Below, in pieces: positions 1 through 7,886 of a DNA stretch of 36,092 nucleotides. Source of the stretch: Zhongshania aliphaticivorans (GTDB taxonomy: Bacteria; Pseudomonadota; Gammaproteobacteria; Pseudomonadales; Spongiibacteraceae). The number at the start of each line of letters is the position of its first letter. Within the stretch, counting starts at the first letter, position 1. Where the stretch lies: positions 60-36,151 of the forward strand of contig NZ_CACSIJ010000012.1 of NCBI RefSeq assembly GCF_902705855.1, written 5' to 3'. Under the pieces are notes generated by a model that ran no database searches, was not told the DNA's origin, and saw only the letters and a program-made list of their open reading frames with translations. The translations under genes were made by a program, and so were the position numbers.

Positions 1-419
1 CGGGTGTCGGGTGTTTGGATTAACCCCTAATTTGACAGAGAAGTTGAGCCATGTGCAGGCAAAAAGTAAAGTTTTCTCGGTACGCCTCCCCGTTACTAAA
101 GGGGTTTTAGCTATAGCTCGTAATAAGGGTAAAACGTCAATCGCTGAATCGGTCAAACTCACATTCAGCAGCATTGCGTTCACAAATTCTGGAGAGATTC
201 CGTCAAGCAATTGATTTTTATTGATATATGACTATGCTCAGAGCCTAGGTATTCCACATAGAATGCAGGATGCACACAAATAACGAGATCATGTCAGACT
301 TATCTCCCCCCTGATTCAAATAGAATTCTGCTCAAGCACCTTAAGGCTTAGGCTCACTATGTACACGAGTTATAAAACGCAACGCATTTAAATTTACTGT
401 TCTATAGGGCCTGCAAATC
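1..419. other. Left-edge region without an assignable gene
   Basis: No recognisable gene starts and ends here. On the minus strand a frame stays open from 231 to the window edge after a TAG at 232-234. Possible starts are TTG at 210 and ATG at 174, and it contains the segment EFVNAMLLNVSLTD. It could be the first part of a gene continuing to the left. A plus-strand frame (11-214) is open as well, so openness alone does not decide. The first 14 bases are two copies of CGGGTGT. The remainder up to 419 shows no clear promoter, RNA or repeat and would form the upstream region of the thioesterase pseudogene. Confidence 0.3.
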
Positions 420-826
420 ATGAGTGACTTGTTTGAGTTTGGGAAGACAATATTGGCGAGTCAGCCTTTCAGCGCCATGCTCGGTACTGAGCTTGAAATA
501 TTTGCACCGGGTACAGCTGCTTACGCTGCTTGTGCGTGATGAGTTGAAACAGCAACACGGGTTCGTTCATGGCGGTGTTGTCAGCTACCTTGCCGACAAC
601 GCATTAACATATGCGGGTGGTTCTGTTTTAGGTGATTCAGTTACTTCCGAGTACAAGATCAATTGCCTACGCCCCGCTCTGGGAGAAAAACTAGTGGCTA
701 AAGCTACGGTATTGTCTTCGGGTAAAACCCAGGCAGTTTGCCAGTGTCATTGCAATTGGCGACGACGGTGAACGCACAGTTGCAGTTGCCCAAGGAACCA
801 TCAACAAGTCGAATCAAAAGATATAG
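420..826 (+). pseudogene. PaaI/hotdog-fold thioesterase, broken by two frameshifts
   Basis: Three consecutive reading frames must be joined to restore one protein. ATG 420 reads MSDLFEFGKTILASQPFSAM and is cut at TGA 534-536. The next frame carries RDELKQQHGFVHGGVVSYLA (from about 538) up to about 735. A third frame reads FASVIAIGDDGERTVAVAQG and ends at TAG 824-826. The HGGVVSYLADNA block is the signature of PaaI-type acyl-CoA thioesterases (family knowledge), and the summed length of about 135 residues fits that family. Both breaks shift the frame in the same direction, consistent with single-base insertions or sequence errors near 515-525 and 735-740. As it stands the gene is non-functional. 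It has no functional link to the flagellar neighbours. Confidence 0.75.
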
Positions 827-920
827 CCACCAGCACCTGTATATGGCCGATGGCTGCGGGACATGCAGTAACCAGATACTGGCGATCCTGTTAAAGGCTC
901 CAGTGGTGTAAGAGAGTTGC

Positions 921-953
921 AAGGCAAGACCGGCATAATGCCGCTCCTGCCTT
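921..953. terminator. Nested hairpin between converging genes
   Basis: AAGGCA (921-926) pairs with TGCCTT (948-953), and CGGCA (931-935) pairs with TGCCG (939-943) around a TAA loop. The two stems are separated by a symmetric 4+4 internal loop. It lies just beyond the lipoprotein stop (970, minus) and about 95 bases past the thioesterase pseudogene end (plus), so a bidirectional terminator or a REP-like element is the simplest reading. There is no long T tract on either side, so the terminator call is tentative. Confidence 0.35.
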
Positions 954-969
954 AGAGAGTGATTCCGAT

Positions 970-2289
970 TCAATCACGAATAGTCACTGTCGTTTTCCAA
1001 ACAGTTCCAGCTTTTGTTGCTTCGTTTGAAAAGCTGTTCGAACCTGGATAATGGAGACGAGTCATAGTGAATTGCCGATTGTCTCTATCAACGCCACTAT
1101 CGTATCGATTCAAATCTTTGGCTGTGCAAGAAGGAAACCCTGGGCACGGGAAGCTCGAATCGCCTTCCGTGGATTGCTGGGCATAAGTGTAGGTATTCGT
1201 CTCGGACCGTCCCTGCTCACAAGTGCCTGCGTGTATGGTGTCAGTTCCAACTTGCACGAAATCATTCTCCCTAAAGGTCAATACATACCCCGCAGCATCA
1301 TCCTCCGTACAATAGCTGGCAGTAATAACCATATCAGCCTTTTCTCCAGCAAGCTCAACGCGATAGTCTTCAAACGCCATGTAGTAACTAGTAACCCCTG
1401 CATTATTTACAAATGCCGTGGCATATTCACTTCCCATAGGATGTTTGATCGTAATCGAATACTCCCCATCCTCATAGGTTCGATTCAGTTCGGCAAAGCT
1501 GCATTCCGTGTCCCCACATCTCAGCGGATTGCCAGGGCGCGACATGAAATTGGCTACACTTAAAACTTGGTTTTGGTTTTGAACGACACAAAAGTCATCA
1601 ACGGATTCAGGTCCCACGATAGTCACGCTCCCATTAGAGAAGCTATAAGTTGCGTAAAGATCTGCATCTGGGCATCGACTACTTTTTATACGCGCATAGA
1701 CTTCTGTTCCAGCAAGATCTTTCTCGGAACCGTCGAACTCTTCGCCAGCAAAAGATATTTCAACATGAGCAGTTGCTTGCGCAACAGTAGGTAGACCACC
1801 ATTAGAGTTTAACTGCACGAATGAATTTACATCTGCGTCATTGCCAAAATCGTCAGCGCTTTGATTGAAATTTAAGGTGGCCGTGACGTCAGGCAGGTTG
1901 ATAGTAGTCAGATCACCATCAGTGTCTGCCGCCATGAGGGTACGAACAATATTAATCGCTTTATCTTGGTTATCGTTATCTTCGATAAAGTCAAAAGGAG
2001 TTATTATGCTTGAACCATCTACGGCATCAAAGGCTTGACCAAAAAGGGTGAAGGTTATTTTCTCACCTTCAACATACTCGAATTCTCCATTTGAGTTAGT
2101 TTTGCCACTTTTTGTTGGAGTACTGAAATCCAAGCCTGCAACCGGAGCATCAATAAAAACGCCAGTTTTGGTAATAACTGGATTGTTATTGCCTCCGGGC
2201 TCAGACGAATCGCCTGAGCTTGAGCCTCCACCGCAAGCCGTCAGTAATACAATAGAGGAACAGTACAAAAATTTAGTAACACAGTTCAT
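970..2289 (-). CDS. Secreted lipoprotein of unknown function
   Basis: This 439-aa protein begins with a lipoprotein signal peptide, MNCVTKFLYCSSIVLLTACG, with lipobox LTAC and the lipidated cysteine at residue 19. A low-complexity Gly/Ser/Asn linker of about 20 residues follows. Residues about 43-130 (GVFIDAPVAGLDFSTPTKSG onward, including NSNGEFEYVEGE) resemble a module that recurs at the N-terminus of marine gammaproteobacterial lipoproteins; this is from memory of the family. The rest is acidic and cysteine-containing (eight or more cysteines beyond the lipobox, for example SSRCPDAD, RPGNPLRCGDTECSF, CPGFPSCTA), which suggests disulfides in the periplasm or on the cell surface. No catalytic motif is recognised. 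ATG 2289 has AGGGA upstream. It is probably monocistronic, lying beyond the flagellar cluster end. Confidence 0.75.
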   Translation of the reverse strand: MNCVTKFLYCSSIVLLTACGGGSSSGDSSEPGGNNNPVITKTGVFIDAPVAGLDFSTPTKSGKTNSNGEFEYVEGEKITFTLFGQAFDAVDGSSIITPFDFIEDNDNQDKAINIVRTLMAADTDGDLTTINLPDVTATLNFNQSADDFGNDADVNSFVQLNSNGGLPTVAQATAHVEISFAGEEFDGSEKDLAGTEVYARIKSSRCPDADLYATYSFSNGSVTIVGPESVDDFCVVQNQNQVLSVANFMSRPGNPLRCGDTECSFAELNRTYEDGEYSITIKHPMGSEYATAFVNNAGVTSYYMAFEDYRVELAGEKADMVITASYCTEDDAAGYVLTFRENDFVQVGTDTIHAGTCEQGRSETNTYTYAQQSTEGDSSFPCPGFPSCTAKDLNRYDSGVDRDNRQFTMTRLHYPGSNSFSNEATKAGTVWKTTVTIRD

Positions 2290-2814
2290 ATTTAATCATC
2301 CCTAAATAACCCATTTCTAAGCGAACAGTCTCCTATCCAAGCTTTCCTGCTCGAACATCGTTTGTGGATTTAAGATATTTACCCAAATGACCGCTGAGCA
2401 CTATAGCCTGATGGCTAAGATATAATCAAAATTCCTTTTTTCATTATGATTCAATCCATTGACGCTAACAATGTCACGGTGAGCGAAAAATGTAAAATAT
2501 CAACTACCTTTCTTTAAGGCTTGTAATTTCGCGACCTGAATAGGTAGGAGTGATATGAACATTGAGCATACATAAAAACCTAAGGCTTTCATTAGGTTTC
2601 GTATTACGACTGCCCGCCAATTATCAAAAAACTGCCATGCTATGGGTTAATCTACAGACGAGGGAGCGTGGAGCGTGGAGCGTGGAGCGTGGAGCGTGGA
2701 GCGTGGAGCGTGGAGCGTGGAGCGTGGAGCGTGGAGCGTGGAGCGTTTAAAAGTAAAAACCTAGGCTCGGAGACAGGCAAGCGTCAGACTTCCGACACCC
2801 GACTCAAAAAAGCC
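2290..2814. other. Intergenic region holding a heptamer repeat tract
   Basis: This 525-base gap separates the lipoprotein start from the fliK stop. It contains the 12-copy GGAGCGT tract at 2663-2746 and a single TCCGACACCCGAC segment (about 2790-2803, plus), whose complement matches the CGGGTGT repeats at the window's left edge. Frames passing through the repeat encode only the repeat peptide and are not taken as genes. No clear terminator for the fliE-fliK transcript was found. Confidence 0.5.
2663..2746. repeat. Perfect tandem repeat, 12 x GGAGCGT
   Basis: The 84 bases are twelve uninterrupted identical copies of the 7-base unit GGAGCGT. Because 7 and 3 share no factor, all three plus-strand frames read the same heptapeptide cycle (ERGAWSV) and none contains a stop. 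Perfect identity between copies points to recent slippage expansion, so copy number may vary between strains. The tract is intergenic, about 70 bases past the fliK stop. Confidence 0.97.
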
Positions 2815-4086
2815 CTACGCATAATAATCCACACCACTACCATTCACCGAAATGCTTGCAGTTAAAGCCTGCTCATCATCAGCAGCCCCGTTAGTGTCGA
2901 TGTTGTTTTGAGCTGTATTTCCACGGCCATTATTATTGGCGTTTGCGCGCTCTTCGGCAGATTGCCCAGCAAACTGCTGACCGTTATTTGCCGCAGAACC
3001 ATCATTTAAGTTTGGGTTGTGAGTAACCTTTACTTCTTCCAACTTCAAGCCTTGATTTTCCATACCGCTATGCAAGCGCGGCATCATTTTCTCTACTAAT
3101 TCGGACGTGTCTTTATTCTGGGCCTGTATTTGCACCGAGGTACTATCACCGTCTACCGATAATTGGACATGGATGCTGCCCAACTCCGCTGGGTGAAGCT
3201 GCATGGTGGCCGTGTGTACACCACTGCCCGCCATCCATGAAATTCGGGCAGACATTGCCTGAGTCCAGGCCGGATCAGTCAGGGCATTTTGAGTCACGGC
3301 GAATGTCACCGGTGCTTTTGGCGCAGCATTGTCTGACGCCTTTAGTTGTGAGCTAGCAGAAAACTCCAAGCCAGTTTCAGCCTCTGTCACAAGCTCAAGC
3401 GACTGACTCGCGGTCTTAACTGTAGGAGCCACAACAGCACTAAGCTGCATTGCGGTGGCGAACCCTGTCGTCGGTTTCGCTAAATCTCCAGCCGTTGTGG
3501 CCACGGTATTCGCCTGTAATTTCGCTTCTGCATTTTTATCATTGCTGGCTAACAAAGATGGGGGCATATCCCCTGTTTCATCACCCGCTTGAACATCAAT
3601 GCCAACGCCATCTCCAATGCCAGCTTGAGTATTCAACGGAGTCACAAGCGCCCCGCTACTTGGTAAAGGCGACGAACCAAGCAAAGTCGATTTTCTAGAC
3701 CAGTCAATTTGCGACTGCTGCCAAGTAACAAGTACTTCGCTTTCATCGCCGTCTTGTAACAGAGAAGCCTCATTTACATTTTCATCTATAAGCGGCAATT
3801 CCTCGCCGCTTATACGCGCATTCTTTCCGCTAAATCCCACGTCGGCTAGCGAATCAGAAAATATATCTATATCAGCGCTAAGTTGATCATTAGTCGAGGC
3901 ATCAATCACCCCCATATAATCTATCGCTACAGCACGTTGCGCGGTGCCAAGCAGCGTATTGAAGGGTGTATCTGCCTGAGCCTCACCATCAGCTCTAGCG
4001 CTACCGGAGCCGCCAGCAACAGTGCTTTGATTCACTTTCGCGCCAGCATCCATTTTTGGCAAGGCCGGACTAATACCGTTCTGCAT
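2815..4086 (-). CDS. fliK: FliK, flagellar hook-length control protein
   Basis: FliK is a secreted ruler that measures the hook and then switches the export gate from rod/hook to filament substrates. This 423-aa protein has a long, poorly conserved acidic/Ser/Ala N-terminal half, as expected for a ruler. Its C-terminal domain is of Flg_hook type, with the core MQLHPAELGSIHVQLSVDGD and then VEKMMPRLHSGMENQGLKLE, followed by a disordered Asn/Gly-rich tail. It is the last gene of the fliE-fliK run, 134 bases after fliJ. I chose ATG 4086 (MQNGISP) with an AGG nine bases upstream. ATG 4122 and TTG 4140 are in-frame alternatives with poorer ribosome sites. Identity is firm and the start is uncertain. 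Confidence 0.88.
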   Translation of the reverse strand: MQNGISPALPKMDAGAKVNQSTVAGGSGSARADGEAQADTPFNTLLGTAQRAVAIDYMGVIDASTNDQLSADIDIFSDSLADVGFSGKNARISGEELPLIDENVNEASLLQDGDESEVLVTWQQSQIDWSRKSTLLGSSPLPSSGALVTPLNTQAGIGDGVGIDVQAGDETGDMPPSLLASNDKNAEAKLQANTVATTAGDLAKPTTGFATAMQLSAVVAPTVKTASQSLELVTEAETGLEFSASSQLKASDNAAPKAPVTFAVTQNALTDPAWTQAMSARISWMAGSGVHTATMQLHPAELGSIHVQLSVDGDSTSVQIQAQNKDTSELVEKMMPRLHSGMENQGLKLEEVKVTHNPNLNDGSAANNGQQFAGQSAEERANANNNGRGNTAQNNIDTNGAADDEQALTASISVNGSGVDYYA

Positions 4087-4220
4087 GATTGATGACCTAT
4101 TTCCTACGTCAAGTAATGTCATTAAGGTCAATGAATACAATGACCTTTTGAGGAATTTTTAAAAATTCTTCTGCTATTACACGATGATTTTAATTCTTCA
4201 ATAATAACTATGAGCAATGT

Positions 4221-4682
4221 TTATGCCATTGCATTACTTTGTCGCATAGACCAAACAAAGCGTTGGCTACTTAGGTCATCGGCTAAGCGTTGCTCCGTTG
4301 CTTCTGCCTGACACAATTCTTGATGAAGATAACGCTCGGTGAGTTTTTGCATACTCATGGCGCGCCGACGACTGTCCATCCAATGCTTGCGGGCCTCATT
4401 CATGAGTAATTCAGCCTTGCGTATAATTTCGCTTTGCTGAGATATCGCAGTAGACAATTTGGCCATAAAAGCGCGAGATTCCTGCAGACGACTGATATCT
4501 AAATATTCACCGCTCACCTTGCGGCTGGCATCAGCGTATTCTTGATAATATTGTTTTAATTCTGCTAATTTTTGTTGTTGGGCTTCGCAATGCTGCTGAC
4601 TTTTCGCGAATTTATTAGCTTGTTCCTGCTCTTCTCGTTCCGCAAGACTATTGACGGTTTGCATGCGTTTGGATTTTTTCAT
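4221..4682 (-). CDS. fliJ: FliJ, flagellar export chaperone/ATPase stalk
   Basis: FliJ is the small coiled-coil protein that sits in the centre of the FliI ring, links it to FlhA and escorts chaperones. The 153 residues are almost wholly charged helix: heptad-like stretches such as LAEREEQEQANKFAKSQQHC and MSMQKLTERYLHQELCQAEA, with Gln, Glu and Lys in excess and few hydrophobic blocks. This and the position directly after fliI support the call; FliJ sequences are weakly conserved. Start ATG 4682 has GAGG seven bases upstream. A TTG six bases earlier would overlap that site and is rejected. Confidence 0.9.
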   Translation of the reverse strand: MKKSKRMQTVNSLAEREEQEQANKFAKSQQHCEAQQQKLAELKQYYQEYADASRKVSGEYLDISRLQESRAFMAKLSTAISQQSEIIRKAELLMNEARKHWMDSRRRAMSMQKLTERYLHQELCQAEATEQRLADDLSSQRFVWSMRQSNAMA

Positions 4683-4727
4683 TGTCAAACCTCGTGAAAA
4701 CCTAAGCGAAAATTTTAAGTCGTTGCC

Positions 4728-6068
4728 TTATTCTTCTAGCAACACATTTAACTGATCTAAAGAACTATCAAAGCCTTCTGACTCGTCATAAGGCTGCTGC
4801 AAAAACTTCACCATTTTTGGCCATACCGATACCGCCTCATCTAAGCGTGCATCGCTACCACGCTGGTAGGCACCTATCGTGATCAAGTCTTTATTCTGCT
4901 GATATAAAGAATACATCTGCCGAAAGTGGCGAACCTGATCTTGATGGCTTTTGTCTGTCACATCATTCATTGCGCGGCTCACTGATCGCTCAATATCTAT
5001 CGCCGGAAAGTGCCCTGCATCGGCAAGTGCGCGTGACAACACCACATGTCCATCTAAGATTGCTCTGGCTGAATCCACAATCGGATCGTTCTGATCATCG
5101 CCTTCTGCAAGTACGGTATAAAATGCGGTAATTGAGCCGCCACCTGCGGCACCGTTACCCGCTCGTTCTACCAATGCTGGCAAGCGCGCAAATACCGATG
5201 GCGGATAACCCTTGGTAGCGGGTGGCTCACCGGTAGCCAGTGCAACCTCACGTTGAGCTTGAGCGAAACGGGTAAGAGAATCCATAAGTAGTAACACCTG
5301 CTTACCCTGATCTCGGAAGTGCTCAGCCACCGATGTTGCCAACCACGCACCGCGCATCCGCATAAGTGGCGGGTGATCGGCTGGAGTGGCAATCACTACC
5401 GCTCGCTTCATATCTTCCGTACCAAGAATACTATCTATAAACTCTTTTACTTCACGACCACGCTCGCCAATTAAGGCCACAACCACAACATCGGCTTCGG
5501 TAAAGCGCGTCATCATACCTAGCAAAACACTCTTACCAACGCCGCTGCCCGCGAATAAGCCAAGGCGCTGACCGCGACCAACGGTTAATAATGAATTTAT
5601 TGAGCGAACACCAACATCTAATGGCTCGCGAATTGGCTGCCGTAATAAAGGGTTTATCGGCACTCCAGAAATAGATCGGGTTTCGCTGCACTGCAAGGGG
5701 CCGCGCCCATCAAGCGGTTTTGCGGCGCCGTCTAAAACCCGACCTAACAGGCCGTCGCCAACAGGAAAATCTGAGCCTTTCGCAATGGGTATCACACGGG
5801 CGTTAGGCATAACACCACGCAATTCTCCGGTAGGCATGAGCAGAATTTTATCTGTTGCGAAGCCAACTACTTCGGTTTCTAACCACTCGCCATCAGCCGC
5901 CTCAACCAAGCAATAGCCGCCTACCGGCGCTTTACAACCCACCGCCTCTAACATAGTCCCTACCACACGTTTTAATTGTCCTTCAACAACAGGGCGGTCT
6001 GATCCACTAAGGCGCTGACGATACTGGGCGAACTTAGCGGTTAAAGGACTATGGTCAGATGGTGTCAT
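4728..6068 (-). CDS. fliI: FliI, flagellum-specific export ATPase
   Basis: FliI is the cytoplasmic ATPase of the flagellar type III export apparatus, related to the F1 beta subunit. The 446-aa length is typical. Walker A is AGSGVGKS at residues 173-180, [10 protein letters not shown] follows at 201-210, and Walker [18 protein letters not shown] begins near 258. The later [20 protein letters not shown] block is also characteristic of the family. It lies between fliH (its negative regulator) and fliJ, 42 bases after the fliH stop. ATG 6068 is preceded by AGAGAAG. No odd residues were seen in the nucleotide-binding motifs. Confidence 0.98.
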   Translation of the reverse strand: MTPSDHSPLTAKFAQYRQRLSGSDRPVVEGQLKRVVGTMLEAVGCKAPVGGYCLVEAADGEWLETEVVGFATDKILLMPTGELRGVMPNARVIPIAKGSDFPVGDGLLGRVLDGAAKPLDGRGPLQCSETRSISGVPINPLLRQPIREPLDVGVRSINSLLTVGRGQRLGLFAGSGVGKSVLLGMMTRFTEADVVVVALIGERGREVKEFIDSILGTEDMKRAVVIATPADHPPLMRMRGAWLATSVAEHFRDQGKQVLLLMDSLTRFAQAQREVALATGEPPATKGYPPSVFARLPALVERAGNGAAGGGSITAFYTVLAEGDDQNDPIVDSARAILDGHVVLSRALADAGHFPAIDIERSVSRAMNDVTDKSHQDQVRHFRQMYSLYQQNKDLITIGAYQRGSDARLDEAVSVWPKMVKFLQQPYDESEGFDSSLDQLNVLLEE

Positions 6069-6110
6069 TCGCTTCTCTTTATTATGGTGAGCTAGGTATA
6101 CCGTCTACTA

Positions 6111-6821
6111 TTACGTAGACGACAATTCAGACTGCTCACCGAGCATTTCGGCGGTAATACGCTGCATACGTGTTTCTAGTTCTTCGTCAATTCTGGAGCA
6201 ATCATTGCTGATCCGACAGCCACCACGGCTAACTGCCTGGTCTTCCAGTAACACCCAAGAGGAATCGATGGCTTCTCCCCGTTCTTCGGCCAAGTTCCGT
6301 AATACCTCTACATCAGCAGGGTTAAGATAGATATTTAAGTCACCACTACTCACAGGCAAGGCCTCTATAGCTTGGTGTACTAAATTTTCTATTAACTCCG
6401 GCCTAACGCTTAATTCGTGTCGTAAAAGTTGACGAGACAAGCTCAATGTCATCGAAAACAACTCTCTCTCTAACTCGGTATCAATCCATTGCTTAGGCTC
6501 ACGCAAAGCTGCCATCGCCAATTGCAACTGCTGGCTTTGCTCAGCAAGAATTCGCGTAGCCTCAGCCTGCCCCTCGGCCAAGCCTTGCTGATAGCCTTCG
6601 TTTTTCGCATTTTCACGGGCAAGTGCCAGTTCGTTCGCTAACTCGCTTTGGACTGATGTATCGTTTTTGGGGGTCGATTGATTAGCCACTGCATTGCTGA
6701 CTCGCGGCGGCACCCAGCTTTTATAGGCAGGCGCCTCACTAGATTTAAGCAGCTCTGGTTCCGCCGCGATAAGCTCGTCTGAAATTACCCGGGGATTAAA
6801 GACCTGAAACACATCTGCCAT
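6111..6821 (-). CDS. fliH: FliH, flagellar export ATPase regulator
   Basis: FliH forms a dimer that binds FliI, restrains its ATPase activity and anchors it to the C ring. The 236-aa protein has a variable N-terminus, a central helical stretch beginning ELANELALARENAKNEGYQQ with the GxxxG-like spacing typical of FliH (GYQQGLAEGQAEA), and a C-terminal domain with DLNIYLNPADVEVL and RGGCRI, as in the FliH/type III stator family. Start ATG 6821 (MADVFQVFNP) has AGAGG five bases upstream. A GTG six bases earlier lies in that ribosome site and was rejected. It is followed by fliI. Confidence 0.94.
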   Translation of the reverse strand: MADVFQVFNPRVISDELIAAEPELLKSSEAPAYKSWVPPRVSNAVANQSTPKNDTSVQSELANELALARENAKNEGYQQGLAEGQAEATRILAEQSQQLQLAMAALREPKQWIDTELERELFSMTLSLSRQLLRHELSVRPELIENLVHQAIEALPVSSGDLNIYLNPADVEVLRNLAEERGEAIDSSWVLLEDQAVSRGGCRISNDCSRIDEELETRMQRITAEMLGEQSELSST

Positions 6822-6866
6822 GACCACCTCTTATTGCGACTTTCGCGTTAAAACTTTTTTCAAACT

Positions 6867-7886
6867 TTATACGTAGTCATCATCGCCACGACCTAAATCA
6901 ATCTGACCGGCGTCTGCCAATTTTCTCGCCACTGCCAAAATATCTTTCTGTGCGGCTTCAACATCGCTAAGTTTCATAGGACCACGTGAGTCCATATCTT
7001 CTATGAGCATTTCTCGGGCGCGCTTAGACATATTGCCCATTATTTTTTCTTTTACCTGCTCGTCTGCACCCTTGAGCGCCAGCGGCAATACGTCTGAGCC
7101 GACTTCACGCAGCAGTAGCTGTATGCCTTTGTCAGGAATATTCACGAGATTACCAAACACGAACATAAGATCTTGTATGCGTTCAGACAGGGTTTGATTT
7201 TCTTTAGCGACCGCCTCTAGTATCCGCGTTTCGGAGTCTGGGTCGAGGCCATTCATAATACCGGCGACCGTCATAGCCCCGTCGATTTTGCGATTTTTAA
7301 ACGTCGCCGTGACTGACAACTTTTTCTTGAGAACGGCCTGCAACTGACGCATGGCAGATTGCGGAATAGTTTTCATATTCGCTATGCGCAATACAATGTC
7401 GTCTTGCAATGCGGGTGGCATTTGCTTGAGTACTGCCACCGCCTGAGCCTGATCCATATGCGCCATGGTAATAGCAATAATCTGTGGATGTTCATCTTGC
7501 AGCATATGCAGCAAGGCTTCTGGCTCTAACCAACGCAGCGAACTCATTTCTTGAGTTTCTTCATCACCTAAAACCCGATCCGCCAAGGTTGTGCCTTTTT
7601 GATCACCCAAAGTTGAGGTAAACAATTTGCGAACATAACCCTGCACCCCAACACCCAGCGATGTTTCTTGATGCAATGCACTACGAAAATCGTCAACCAC
7701 GGCCTCCGCCAAGCGATTGTCTACACTGCGGATAGACGCCATTGCCGTTCCAATTCGCTCTACCTCGTAAGGCTCTACAAACTTCAATACTTTAGACGCC
7801 TGCTCCTCGCCCAGCATCAGTAAAAATAAAGCCGCCTTCTCGCTTCCATTACCGCCGGAGTTACTCGCCATTTCAGGATTTGCCAT
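6867..7886 (-). CDS. fliG: FliG, flagellar motor switch protein
   Basis: FliG is the C-ring protein that joins the MS ring (FliF) to FliM/FliN and contacts the stator to produce torque. The 339-aa length is standard. The N-terminal domain contains KAALFLLMLGEEQASKVLKF. The middle domain has the EHPQ motif (LLHMLQDEHPQIIAITMAHM), and the C-terminal torque helix carries the charged block MSKRAREMLIEDMDSRGP. The start ATG 7886 overlaps the last codons of fliF by 14 bases, implying coupled translation of the two interacting proteins. ATG 7871 is a possible alternative start just past the fliF stop. Confidence 0.98.
   Translation of the reverse strand: MANPEMASNSGGNGSEKAALFLLMLGEEQASKVLKFVEPYEVERIGTAMASIRSVDNRLAEAVVDDFRSALHQETSLGVGVQGYVRKLFTSTLGDQKGTTLADRVLGDEETQEMSSLRWLEPEALLHMLQDEHPQIIAITMAHMDQAQAVAVLKQMPPALQDDIVLRIANMKTIPQSAMRQLQAVLKKKLSVTATFKNRKIDGAMTVAGIMNGLDPDSETRILEAVAKENQTLSERIQDLMFVFGNLVNIPDKGIQLLLREVGSDVLPLALKGADEQVKEKIMGNMSKRAREMLIEDMDSRGPMKLSDVEAAQKDILAVARKLADAGQIDLGRGDDDYV

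Noticed and set aside
85-115. CCCC-N9-GGGGTTTT as a terminator near the left edge
   Set aside because: Only four base pairs with a long loop, and it falls in the open frame; too weak to call.
1051-1563. 170-aa plus-strand open frame inside the lipoprotein gene
   Set aside because: Antisense to a well-supported lipoprotein with signal peptide; no family features and no ribosome site.
2663-2746. Heptamer tract as a CRISPR array
   Set aside because: Units are directly adjacent, 7 bases long, with no spacers and no cas genes.
2562-2750. Open frame through the heptamer tract (repeat peptide GAWSVER)
   Set aside because: The frame exists only because the 7-base unit has no stop in any frame; there is no coding sequence of another kind and no good ribosome site.
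2663-4140. Heptamer array as a phase-variation switch for fliK
   Set aside because: The array lies downstream of the fliK stop, not in its coding or promoter region, so slippage would not change the FliK frame.
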